Origin: Thraustochytrium sp. TN22
Lineage: Eukaryota; Sar; Bigyra; Thraustochytrida; Thraustochytriidae
Length of the DNA stretch: 42,368 bases
Reading direction: 5' to 3'
Assembly (NCBI GenBank): GCA_013306675.1
Contig: JABLUY010000287.1
Coordinates: 1 to 42,368 of the forward strand
Made by a program: the position numbers and the translations under genes. Below, in pieces: positions 9,141 through 17,817 of the stretch (positions are counted from its first letter, which is position 1; each line of letters begins with the position of its first letter). The notes beneath the pieces were generated by a model. The model did not search any database and had not been told where the DNA came from. It worked only from the letters and a program-made list of their open reading frames with translations.

Positions 9141-9641
9141 TCAAGCTTGCACGGCCTGGGCCATTGGGATCTCCTTGGACTTCTTGGCGCAACACTCTTC
9201 GCGGTATTCCCGGCAGCAGTAAATGCCAAGCGCAAGCGAGAAGGTGAGGAAGACCACACAGGAAGTTACAACAACGCCAACGAAGAGCGCTGTGCTCCAG
9301 CGACAATCGAGGCCACAGCCACTCCAGCCGTAGTACTCTTTGATCTCGGCGAGGTCGTCGCACAAAATGAGTCGGCACTCGAAGCTGGAGCAGTGGTACA
9401 TGGCGTCAAAGTACGCGGCGGCACGCGCACATCCCACATAGATGAGGCCGCCGGTGATGGAGTCGTACTGCTGCTCCACGCACGAACCAGCCTGGTTAAT
9501 TTGCGCCGCGAGCAAGTCCACGCAGCTGTCGAAGCTCTCGAGCTCGCGCTGTCGAAGCGCCAGTGGCCCGGCCTCCTCGCCCGCGGCTATCACTGTAAGC
9601 GCCGCCAGCGCCGCCAGCACGCCCAAGGCTACGCCACGCAT
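9141..9641 (-). CDS. Small cysteine-rich single-pass membrane protein, function unknown
   Basis: The 166-residue product starts with a strong signal peptide (residues 1-20). A short ectodomain follows with eight cysteines (40, 54, 71, 84, 89, 94, 109, 113), enough for four disulfides. One transmembrane helix spans about 117-141, and the short cytoplasmic tail has paired cysteines (142-143 and 150-151) that look suited to palmitoylation. I chose the ATG at 9641 because it puts the signal peptide at the N-terminus; the frame is open further upstream to 9791 but adds only polar sequence. I know no family with this exact pattern. It is broadly like small Cys-rich type I membrane adaptors of animals, but I see no motif that justifies a name. 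The consistent topology supports a real gene. Confidence 0.75.
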   Translation of the reverse strand: MRGVALGVLAALAALTVIAAGEEAGPLALRQRELESFDSCVDLLAAQINQAGSCVEQQYDSITGGLIYVGCARAAAYFDAMYHCSSFECRLILCDDLAEIKEYYGWSGCGLDCRWSTALFVGVVVTSCVVFLTFSLALGIYCCREYREECCAKKSKEIPMAQAVQA

Positions 9642-9810
9642 GGCGCCGAGTCCAGCGTCCGCTATAGAGTCCTCCGCGTGTCCGCTACGAACCCTTGTAC
9701 GCCCGTGGATTGCCGGTTTGCTCGCCGCCTGTGCGCCGTCGCCGGGTCCCGGCTCCACGGAGTCTCCTTCCAACCCACCGCAGTGCACCACAGCGCTGGT
9801 CGTGCGCTCC

Positions 9811-9855
9811 AGCTAGCTCTAGCTAGCTAGCTTGCGAGCGAGCGAGCGAGCGAGC
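9811..9855. repeat. AGCT-type repeat followed by (GCGA)n
   Basis: AGCTAGCT words (9811-9832) run directly into five to six GCGA units. This sits about 170 bases upstream of the start codon of the cysteine-rich gene. Confidence 0.8.
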
Positions 9856-10111
9856 GGCGTGCACGTGGGACGTGCAGTGCGCTGCGTGCGCTCAACTTGC
9901 GAACAAGTCAAGACCTTGTAAGGGGCTGCAAGGGGCTGTTAGGGCTGGACGCTCGCCATTGTTTGCACGCCGGTGGCAATGCACGCGGCATCCCTTTCGC
10001 CGAAGTTGCCGTGCGCTTTTCGTGCTTGCTCCTGCCTGCCTGCCGGCCTCCACTGCATTGTGCAAATGCACGCGCGCGTAGTTGCCGCGTACCACGTATT
10101 TCTCGCCCGTC

Positions 10112-10153
10112 CTGTTGACAGGCTGCGTCTCGCTGTTGACAGGCTGCGTCTCG
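10112..10153. repeat. 21-bp direct duplication
   Basis: Two perfect adjacent copies of a 21-base unit begin CTGTTGACAGG and end GTCTCG (10112-10132 and 10133-10153). Confidence 0.9.
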
Positions 10154-11064
10154 CTCACTCCCACCCCCGGCGCGTGGCCCGCGTCACGCTCGCGCCGCGG
10201 GCGAGCGAGCGAGCGGCTTCGAGCGGGAATCCCGGAGACCCCAGTGCCAAGACAGCGCCAGGGGCGGCCCTGCGGTTACCTTGGCCAGTGAGAGTGCATT
10301 GGCGTTCCTTGGAGCGCACGAGGCTTTATGAGCACTGCAGCGTGCGTAGTACTGCGTACTGCAGCATCGGGCCACTGGCGGCTGCCCCTGGCCGGTGGCT
10401 GCCGCTGGCCGTTAGCCGCTGGCAGCTAGCTAGCGCCGGCGGAGCTGTCCAGACGCCGAGTCCTGCAGCGAGGTGCGCACCTGAAAACATTGATAAAGAG
10501 GCCTAAAAAGAGGCTGATTCAGGACGGTTGAGCCTGAGTCTCGGACCGTGACTTGGAGCCTGAGCTGAGCTTGAGTTCAATGTTCTGAATGACCATAGCC
10601 CGATGAGTGCCACGATGCCAGTGCAAGACGGTCGCACTTCTTGGTGGTGGGCCGCGCTCAGCTGCGCATCACCATGTCGCACGTCACCTTCGCCTGCGTG
10701 CGGCGCCGCTTCCTTCCTCCTGGAAAGAAGATGAGCTTGTTCCGCGAAGAAATGCTGTCAGGCCTCACGCAGACCCCAACAGCAGGCTGCAAGACTGACA
10801 TATTCCTGAACTGCAGGCCCGCGCCGCCCCTGGCCGCTGCTTCCGCGCCGCGCCCTCATCAGGACTCAGACTCGGTCTTTTCACCGGATCTTTGAAAGTG
10901 ACAAATCAGTGACTGACTGTGCAACATGTAGGCCTAGATGCGCTGGCATTCCGTTGCTTCCTCTTTAGCTGGTAGCATCTCTTGCTCAAGCTTGAACTGG
11001 CAAGCTTGGCCAGGTTTGGCGCGGACCTGGCGCCCGGGCAGGTGGCCACCCAGACATTTGTCGC

Positions 11065-11124
11065 GCGAGCCTGTCGAACGCGAGCCTGTCGAACGCGAGC
11101 CTGTCGAACGCGAGCCTGTCGAAG
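11065..11124. repeat. 15-bp tandem repeat, four copies
   Basis: Four adjacent copies of GCGAGCCTGTCGAAC lie here, perfect except for the last base of the fourth. Because the period is a multiple of three it gives REPVE x4 in one frame and FDRLA x4 in another. Neither surrounding ORF looks like a gene. Confidence 0.9.
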
Positions 11125-11309
11125 CTGCAGAAGCTCGGCGAGCTTGCCATCAGTGTCGTGACGTCGCGATCAGCGTCGGCGACCACGTGACGTGTGCTCG
11201 TGAGCAGCGCCACATTCGCGCGAGCGCTGGACGCGCTCGCAGAGAGACGCAGTGTCGCAGAGCAGATCAATCGCGGCTCTGCGCGTCGGCGTCGTAGAGC
11301 GCACGCACC

Positions 11310-12161
11310 ATGGTCGCCACCGTTGATTCGTCCACATGGACGCGCTTCTTCTGCGTAATGCTCGCTCTTGCACTCATGGATGACGTGGCGTCGAGCTTAC
11401 ACTCGATTCATGATGGCCGGACGAAGCGCATCGTGCTGGCTGTTATGCTCGTGACGGGCATTCTCAACGTCTTCGGGCTCCTCGTGTACGTTTTTCAGGC
11501 ACTCATGTGTAGCGTCGCCATCAACTTTATGGCAGTAAGTCACTACACGTGCAGATTCCTCATTGGCATTCTCTACACGTGGCGCGCCGACGTGCTACTG
11601 CGCGCCGTCATGGCGACGGAGAAATTTTCCTGGGTGCTCAAGGCGCTCCAATCGTACCTAATGATCACCTTTGTCCTCAACGTGGGCAAAGCCATCCTCG
11701 TGTACGAGGGCTTTGCCCTCGACGAGCTGCACTGCATGGTCAACTTGGAAGGCGTGGGATTCTGGCTCGTTCTCGACGAAGTCATGTTCGGGATCGGTGA
11801 CATCGCCACGCTCGCCGTGCTGGGCTTTCTCTACTTTGCCAGGCTTCGCGCAGCCAAGGGTCACCTGGCAGCGCAGGCCAGGTACAGCCTTTTGCGCCTC
11901 ATTCGCATCACGGCCATCGCCCCCCTCTTCACGTTCATTACTGTCGCCCACTTGCACTTTCACCCCGAAAACGCCTTTTTCGTCGCAGCAATGGACCTCG
12001 GGATTCACTCGCTTTGCATGCTCGTCTCATGGGCTGGCGGCAACGTCCGGCGCAATCCGCAACACGGCAATTGGACCAAGGGTTCCCCGACGGTTGCTCC
12101 GACGGAGGCCGTCTCGCGTGGGGGTACATTTGTGCAATCTGATGTCGAGTTGAGGGGGTGA
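11310..12161 (+). CDS. Seven-transmembrane protein, function unknown
   Basis: The 283-residue protein has seven hydrophobic segments at about residues 12-32, 41-62, 66-90, 114-133, 149-178, 197-216 and 221-243, and a hydrophilic C-terminal tail (244-283) rich in Gly, Thr and Ser. Helix 5 contains an acidic pair (LDEVMFGIGD) and helix 6 leads into AHLHFHPE, a His-rich edge. The count and tail would suit a receptor-like or channel-like topology, but I see no rhodopsin-type DRY or NPxxY motif and do not recognise the family. The first ATG of the ORF is the only one that keeps helix 1. A GTAAGT...CAG string at about 11535 is far too short to be an intron. The gene is followed in the same direction by the phosphoesterase gene. 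Confidence 0.75.
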   Translation: MVATVDSSTWTRFFCVMLALALMDDVASSLHSIHDGRTKRIVLAVMLVTGILNVFGLLVYVFQALMCSVAINFMAVSHYTCRFLIGILYTWRADVLLRAVMATEKFSWVLKALQSYLMITFVLNVGKAILVYEGFALDELHCMVNLEGVGFWLVLDEVMFGIGDIATLAVLGFLYFARLRAAKGHLAAQARYSLLRLIRITAIAPLFTFITVAHLHFHPENAFFVAAMDLGIHSLCMLVSWAGGNVRRNPQHGNWTKGSPTVAPTEAVSRGGTFVQSDVELRG

Positions 12162-12770
12162 AGCGTGCGTGGGTCGTTGGCGGCCAAGAGACGCGGAGTG
12201 GGAGTCAGTCGCCAAACCAGGACCATGGTGTTGGTACTCGGGGACCACCATGGCCCCCGGGTCCACCGACTACACTGAGTTTGCGCAGCGCGCCAGGGCT
12301 CCTGTTGCCCAACAGATGCGATCTTGCCATGACATGATTCACCATTCTAAACTTTAGTTATAAAAGATCTACGAGTGCGTGGTCCGTTCTGACGTTGCAT
12401 CTGGAGGAGGTCAACGTCACTAATTCTATCCTCCCGCGCCTCGCGCGTCAGCTCTTGCGACATTTCGTTCGCCTTTCATGCTCTCTGAGACCCTAATTAC
12501 TCACTGTCAGCACCGAACTGTTTACAGCTTGAGGCATGGATGCAGAAGTGGTCACGTCACGTTTTGATACGTCCCGGCCAGCCTGATGAGTGGCGCCTGC
12601 CACCGCATGATGATCTGACTGAGATGACGCCGCGGCGCTCCTGAACCTGGCGGCGCCGTTGATTGGAAGCATCGGCCAGTCTGCCGCGCACGTCACGGTC
12701 GGCAGACCCCGAGATCCAGGCGGCAGGCCAGGCAGGCCTGGGGCGCGCGGCGTGAGGCTGCGCGGCGAGC
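12162..12770. promoter_or_regulatory. Upstream region of the metallophosphoesterase gene with TATA-like box
   Basis: This 609-base gap between two plus-strand genes contains TATAAAAG at 12359-12366, the best TATA-like match I noticed in the window, in a local AT-rich patch. It lies about 410 bases before the ATG at 12771, so it could be a core promoter only if the 5' leader is long or spliced. No gene is seen in the gap. Confidence 0.35.
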
Positions 12771-15700
12771 ATGGCGGCGGCGGCGGACGGCGTGCGCGCC
12801 CGCGTGGTGCAGTGGCTGGAGGAACGGCTGAGCCCCAGCGACGACAGCGGCGGCGAGGATGGCGCCAAGGGGTCCATGCGCTGGCTGGCCGTGGTGCTGG
12901 GCCTCATGCTCTTCTCCTATGAGGCGCTGGTCCCGCTCATGAATCGGCGCCGCAGCATCTACATGGACCTGCGCTTCGGCATGATCCTCTGGCTCTTCGT
13001 GGCAGCCATGTCGCACATGCCCATGGCGTCCTCGGCAGGCGCGGAGGACCATCCGAGCGTGCTCTTCATCTCCTTCTTTATCTTGCTGCTAATCGTCACG
13101 CACCTCACGCTCGCGGCCTTCACGCTCATGCACCACGTGCTGTGCTGGGCGTTGCAGCTCTGCTTTCCCTCGTTCGCCGAGACGCTCTGGGTGCCGGCCC
13201 TACGCTCGGTGCGCTCCTTCAAGGTCATCCTCAAGGGCAGCATCCTGCTGTCCGCCAGCGTCAGCATGATCTTCGCCTACTGTGGCACGGCCATCCCAAT
13301 GCCCGTCTGCAGCAACGAGCGCCCTGCCTCGCTGCTGGCGGAGAACGTTTCGCACCAGCAGCGCTGTGTGGCGCCCGGCGACGCGACAGGGGCCACGGGC
13401 GGCGTTTCCTTCTTCGGGCTCTTTGCGGCGTCCGAGATGGTTTGCGCGCGCATTATGCCGGAGCTGGACCAGCTCTGGGGCCAAATCGGCCAGGACGGCA
13501 CCTTCAATTTCCGCGTCTTTGGCGTCGACCTCGGCCGCCTCTCGCTGCTGGAGAGCCCAGTTGGCCTCCTCTGGCTCAGCGGCGTCGCGCTCTGGTCCAC
13601 CTACTACACGCTGCGGCGCACCAAGCGCATCAACCAGACGCTGCAGCGGCGCGCGCGCCGCCGCCGCCGCCAGGAGGCGGCGCGCGCTCGCAAACAGCAG
13701 ACCACACACGTGGACGCCGCCGCGCCGACCGACAAGGACGGCGGCGACCATGTACCGCCGCTCCAAGAGCAGGCAGGAGGCGGCGAAAAGGACGCTGCAG
13801 ATGAAGGCGAGGGCGCGCCCGGTCAGGATGCCAAGTCCGCTGCCGCCACGGCTGAAGACGACGAGGACGACGACTTTGGCCCTGACGCCGAGGACGCCGT
13901 CGAGGACGAGCTGAGCGACGAGGAGTACGAGGCGTCCGAGGGCCTGGCGAATGAGGATCGACGCGTCGCGGGCTCTGGGCGTCACGGTCAGCGCGAGCTG
14001 GCACCCACAAACTTTCGGCCCATGGCCGAGTGGTACTCGCTGGCCATCACCCGGACAGCCTTCGACCTGCTCATCTCCATGAAGCTCTTTTTGGGGCGCT
14101 TCGATATGCGCGTGATGCAGGCCGCCATTGGCGACGTGCCGGCGACGCTGCGCGGCGCGCCGCCCGTGCGGCAGCACCCACGCATGCTGCGTACGCCCGA
14201 GAGCATCGATGAGGACGAGCCCTTCGGCTTCGGCGAGGATGACTATGCGACTGCGCCCGGCTCTAGCCGCCCGGGCAACACACCGCGCGCGGGCGCCGGC
14301 GGCGGCGGCCTGGGCGCGAGCCCCTCGCCGCAGCGCGGCGACGCCATCTTCGACGATCGGTATGCGCACCTGGACGAGATGTGGTTCGACTGGCTCGCCG
14401 ACACGGGCGACGGAGGCAACTCCACATATGCGGTCGCGCGCGCCGTGGCGCAGCCTCAGCTGTCCATGGCGAACCCCTTCGAAGCGGGCAGCAGCGCGAC
14501 GGACGAGGCGGGCCAAGCGCTCGGCATGCCGCCCAAGCTCAAGACGCTGCAGCGCGGCGACCTTCTCCTCCTGGGCGGTGACCTGGCCTACCCGACGCCG
14601 TCGCTCGAGGAGTATTCGACCCGACTCTTTCAGCCGTTCGAGTACGCCATGGAGCCGCCCTTTTCGTACCACCGCGACGACATCTCGCTCGCCAAGAACG
14701 TGCTCGGCGAGCGCGACGTGCTGTCGAGCCGCATCAGCTTGGTGAGCGCCACGCAGCAGCAGTACCTGAACCCGACGGCATACTCGCTGCCCCCGCACTT
14801 GGACCGGTCCATGTCCAACGGCCAGCTCTTCCAAGGCATGAGCTCGCCCGGTGGCGGCGACGGCGGCCTCGTCGCGTCGCCAGCGTCCGCGTCGCCCTCC
14901 ACCGTCTTGCGCCAGCAGAGCGAGATCTTCCATGTGGGCGACATTGGCGGCCTGTCCTCCTCCGACTCGATGCGCTCGCTCGGCACTCTGGATGAGTTGC
15001 GCGCACACGCCCACGGCTCCAAGCCCACGGTGAATACGTCATCGTCCGGGACGACCGCCGCGACTGGCACGGGAAAGTCGCGCCAGGCCAAAGACGATCA
15101 GCAGGGAAATGGCGAGGGCGACGAAGACACGGATGCGGAGGGCGCCGCGAAGTGGCACGGCCCACCGTGCGCGTACGCCATCCCGGGCAACCACGACTGG
15201 TTCGACGGCCTGAGCACCTTTATGCAGTGCATCTGCTACCGGGACTGGTTCGGCGGCTGGCGGATGCCGCAGTCCAAGTCGTACTTTGCGCTGAAGCTTC
15301 CGCACGGCTGGTGGATCTTTGGGCTTGACTTTGCGCTCGAGGACGATATTGACGGCCTGCAGTACCAGTACTTTGCATCCGTGGCGCACCAGTGCCTGGG
15401 CGAGCACGACCAGGTCATCCTGTGTTCGCACGAGCCCACGTGGATTCTCGACGCCTACCTGAACGACCCGCACCCGGAGGACAAGCCGCTCTCGCGCACG
15501 TCCAAGAACCTCAAGCAGCTCGTGCGCCGCCACCTGCGCGGGCGCGTCGCCATGCGCATCGCCGGCGACGTGCACAACTACATGCGACACGACGCCGAGC
15601 AGCCTCTGCGCAGGTCGGCGGTGCGCGCCGGCGCGGCGCCCGTCGTGGTCGTCTCGGGCGGCGGCGGCGCCTTTCTGCACCCGACGCACACCTTCCCGGA

Positions 15701-17000
15701 GCGCTTCAAGGAGACGGGCGCCTACTACGGCATGCGCCGCGCCTACCCAAGCTTCCCACAGTCGCGCATGGTGGGCATGAAGAACCTGGGCCAGGGCTTT
15801 CGCCTGCAGAACTGGAGGTTCGACATTGTAGGCGCCACCGTCTACTTCCTCATGGTCTGCAGCTTCTTTCCGCGCTGCAACCTGGACCACATCGTCAAGG
15901 CGCCCAACGTGTACCCGGACGGCCTGCGCGCCTTTGGTGGCGAGATCTTTGTCGTGATTGGCGAGCTCTTCTCGGACGCGGTCGTTTCTCTCATCATCAC
16001 CGTTGCAGCCTTTCTCGTGAGCTTCTCTTTCGCGGACTTTCACCACGGCACGCTGCGGCAGCTGGTGATTGGCTTGCTGCACGGCTTGGCGCACCTCGTC
16101 TGTGCCGTGACGCTCTTCCTCGTGTTGGAGATCGTCGCGGAGCAAGCCATCGAGGACGGCCTGGCGGGCCAGGGCTACAACTCCATCTTTGAGAGCTTTC
16201 AGAACTTTGAGCGGCGCACCATGCCGGAGGCCTGGTGGACCAATGGCCTGCTGGAGTCGCTGCTGCGCATGCTTCTGCGCCTCTTTGACCTCCCGGAGAA
16301 CATGGCCACGACGCGAGTCAAGATTTGCAAAGGCCTTGTGCAGCAGCCCGGTCTCACTTGCGCGCAGTCCCCGGTGGCACAGCTCACGCGCTTTGACCTC
16401 GTCAGCTATTACCTCGGCAACTTCCTCTACATGTACATCATCGCGGCCGACCTCGCCGCCATGATCCTCGGTCTCTACCTCTACATTTGCGTCACCTTCT
16501 TCAAGCTCCATTGGAACGAGGCCTTCTCCTCCATCCGCTGCGAGGACTACAAGACCTTTATGCGTTTCCACATCGACGCCTCCGGCGACCTCCACGCCTA
16601 TGCTATAGGCATCGACCGCGTCCCGCGCAAGTGGCGCGCCGATTCCCGCTGGTCCTCCACCAAGGCCCGCCTCGTGCTGCGCAGCCTCATCACCGGCGCC
16701 AACGACATTGACGAGCTCGACCCGGCCGTCGCCTCCTACGGCGCCGACAACCCGAGCCGCTGGATCCCCGCGTACACGCGCAACCGCAAGCTTCGCAAGC
16801 AGCAGGAGCCCCGCATCGTCGACTACTTTGTCATCCCGCGCAAGCGCCGCTGGCTGCGTCCGCGTCGCGGGAACTCCACCGTCGCGCGTGGCGATTGGTG
16901 GCAGGCCTTTGAAAACCTCGAGCAGCGCAAGGTCTTTCAGCGCCTCTCGCCTCCTCGCGCTGCTCAGCGGAGTCAAAGTGCCACACGTCCTCTTGAGTAG
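12771..17000 (+). CDS. Multi-membrane calcineurin-like metallophosphoesterase
   Basis: The 1,409-residue protein is a close match to the large membrane-bound calcineurin-like phosphoesterases of plants. The N-terminal part has hydrophobic segments at about residues 36-54, 67-86, 97-124, 152-172 and 262-280. An acidic linker (about 325-405) follows. The catalytic domain carries DTGDGGNS (544-551), LGGDLAYP (GGD at 602-604), PGNHDW (GNHD at 806-809), SHEP (886-889) and GDVHNYMRH (from 932), which together supply the dinuclear metal ligands. The C-terminal third has more membrane segments, the last at about 1213-1244, and a conserved EAFSS..DYKTFMRFHID block. An insert of about 150 Ser/Gly-rich residues lies between GGD and GNHD; the plant form has a short loop there. 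The substrate is unknown. All catalytic residues look intact. Confidence 0.9.
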   Translation: MAAAADGVRARVVQWLEERLSPSDDSGGEDGAKGSMRWLAVVLGLMLFSYEALVPLMNRRRSIYMDLRFGMILWLFVAAMSHMPMASSAGAEDHPSVLFISFFILLLIVTHLTLAAFTLMHHVLCWALQLCFPSFAETLWVPALRSVRSFKVILKGSILLSASVSMIFAYCGTAIPMPVCSNERPASLLAENVSHQQRCVAPGDATGATGGVSFFGLFAASEMVCARIMPELDQLWGQIGQDGTFNFRVFGVDLGRLSLLESPVGLLWLSGVALWSTYYTLRRTKRINQTLQRRARRRRRQEAARARKQQTTHVDAAAPTDKDGGDHVPPLQEQAGGGEKDAADEGEGAPGQDAKSAAATAEDDEDDDFGPDAEDAVEDELSDEEYEASEGLANEDRRVAGSGRHGQRELAPTNFRPMAEWYSLAITRTAFDLLISMKLFLGRFDMRVMQAAIGDVPATLRGAPPVRQHPRMLRTPESIDEDEPFGFGEDDYATAPGSSRPGNTPRAGAGGGGLGASPSPQRGDAIFDDRYAHLDEMWFDWLADTGDGGNSTYAVARAVAQPQLSMANPFEAGSSATDEAGQALGMPPKLKTLQRGDLLLLGGDLAYPTPSLEEYSTRLFQPFEYAMEPPFSYHRDDISLAKNVLGERDVLSSRISLVSATQQQYLNPTAYSLPPHLDRSMSNGQLFQGMSSPGGGDGGLVASPASASPSTVLRQQSEIFHVGDIGGLSSSDSMRSLGTLDELRAHAHGSKPTVNTSSSGTTAATGTGKSRQAKDDQQGNGEGDEDTDAEGAAKWHGPPCAYAIPGNHDWFDGLSTFMQCICYRDWFGGWRMPQSKSYFALKLPHGWWIFGLDFALEDDIDGLQYQYFASVAHQCLGEHDQVILCSHEPTWILDAYLNDPHPEDKPLSRTSKNLKQLVRRHLRGRVAMRIAGDVHNYMRHDAEQPLRRSAVRAGAAPVVVVSGGGGAFLHPTHTFPERFKETGAYYGMRRAYPSFPQSRMVGMKNLGQGFRLQNWRFDIVGATVYFLMVCSFFPRCNLDHIVKAPNVYPDGLRAFGGEIFVVIGELFSDAVVSLIITVAAFLVSFSFADFHHGTLRQLVIGLLHGLAHLVCAVTLFLVLEIVAEQAIEDGLAGQGYNSIFESFQNFERRTMPEAWWTNGLLESLLRMLLRLFDLPENMATTRVKICKGLVQQPGLTCAQSPVAQLTRFDLVSYYLGNFLYMYIIAADLAAMILGLYLYICVTFFKLHWNEAFSSIRCEDYKTFMRFHIDASGDLHAYAIGIDRVPRKWRADSRWSSTKARLVLRSLITGANDIDELDPAVASYGADNPSRWIPAYTRNRKLRKQQEPRIVDYFVIPRKRRWLRPRRGNSTVARGDWWQAFENLEQRKVFQRLSPPRAAQRSQSATRPLE

Positions 17001-17162
17001 GAGCGTAGGATCGGGTTTGGAAGTTCTCACACTGCAGTGTCGTGTCGTGTCGTGCCTTTGTTTGTTTGTTTTTGCTTCGATGCGCTGCACGCTCGCCTCT
17101 TGACGACAACGTGTCTTTACAAGAATGAACGGAAACAAATCAACAACTTCAAGCTGGGTCCC

Positions 17163-17440
17163 TTCTCCATTCATTTTTAAAGCGAGCCACTTGGCGTCTT
17201 GTGATGTTTCACACACGCGTTTCACGCGGCGCTTCTCCATTCTTTCAAAGCGAGCCACTTGGCGTCTTGTGATGTTTCACACACGCGTTTCACGCGGCGC
17301 TTCTCCATTCTTTCAAAGCGAGCCACTTGGCGTCTTGTGATGTTCCACACACGCGTTTCACGCGGCGCTTCTCCATTCTTTCAAAGCGAGCCACTTGGCG
17401 TCTTGTGAATGTTCAACACGCGTTTCACGCGGCGAACAGG
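17163..17440. repeat. 68-bp minisatellite, four copies
   Basis: The unit begins GCGAGCCACTTGGCGTCTTG and recurs at 17182, 17250, 17318 and 17386, an exact 68-base period. The second and third units are nearly identical; the first and last diverge at their outer edges. Each unit contains the palindrome ACGCGT and ends in a TTCTCCATTC pyrimidine stretch. The period is not a multiple of three. Confidence 0.95.
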
Positions 17441-17520
17441 ATCGATTTCTCCGTGTCAATGAGCATTGCCGGGGTGATCGTAAGACGTCAGGCGTCAGCG
17501 ATAGAGCATCAGCGCGGCTC

Positions 17521-17595
17521 GGAGTGCGGCCGGATCTTATCAGCGCGACCCGGAGTGCGGCCGGATCTTATCAGCGCGACCCGGAGTGCGGCCGG
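17521..17595. repeat. 31-bp tandem repeat, 2.4 copies
   Basis: GGAGTGCGGCCGGATCTTAT begins units at 17521 and 17552, with a truncated third at 17583. The two full copies look identical. It lies about 80 bases downstream of the 68-bp array. Confidence 0.92.
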
Positions 17596-17817
17596 AAAAG
17601 TAGACGTCTATCCACCTGACGCCACCACCGCACGCTTGAAACGCTCTCCAACGCCTCAGAATGAATGATATGAAGCATGTACCCGCGCCGCGGCGTCTTC
17701 TTTGCTGCACGTTGCTGCAACCGCTTCTACACCGTTCTTGGGCAAACTTAGTCCCGGGGCACATGTCGTCTGTCATCGTACACTCTTGTTGCTACCAACA
17801 ATCACAGTTTCACACAG

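Larger units (their letters stand above)
9642..11309. other. Long intergenic region between divergent membrane genes
   Basis: This 1.67-kb stretch separates the minus-strand cysteine-rich gene from the plus-strand seven-helix gene. It holds short tandem repeats (annotated separately), several CTAGCTAG words and CTGGC-rich low-complexity sequence around 10376-10435. Short ORFs at 9973-10506, 10641-10895 and 10938-11297 have no hydrophobic pattern, motif or family resemblance that I can see, so I do not call them genes. Confidence 0.45.
17001..17817. other. Convergent intergenic region with two tandem arrays
   Basis: The gap lies between the stop codons of the phosphoesterase and reductase genes. 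It holds the 68-bp and 31-bp arrays annotated separately; the remainder shows no gene. Both arrays would fall in or just beyond the 3' untranslated regions. Confidence 0.5.

Noticed and set aside
10938-11297. 119-residue plus-strand ORF with REPVE x4 repeat
   Set aside because: The only regularity comes from the 15-bp DNA repeat, which also gives a repeat in the antisense frame; the rest has no motif or plausible composition.
11533-11553. GTAAGT...GTGCAG as an intron in the seven-helix gene
   Set aside because: Only about 20 bases long, and removing it would break a transmembrane helix.
13200-15014. 604-residue minus-strand ORF opposite the metallophosphoesterase
   Set aside because: Antisense shadow of a gene whose plus-strand product has all catalytic motifs.
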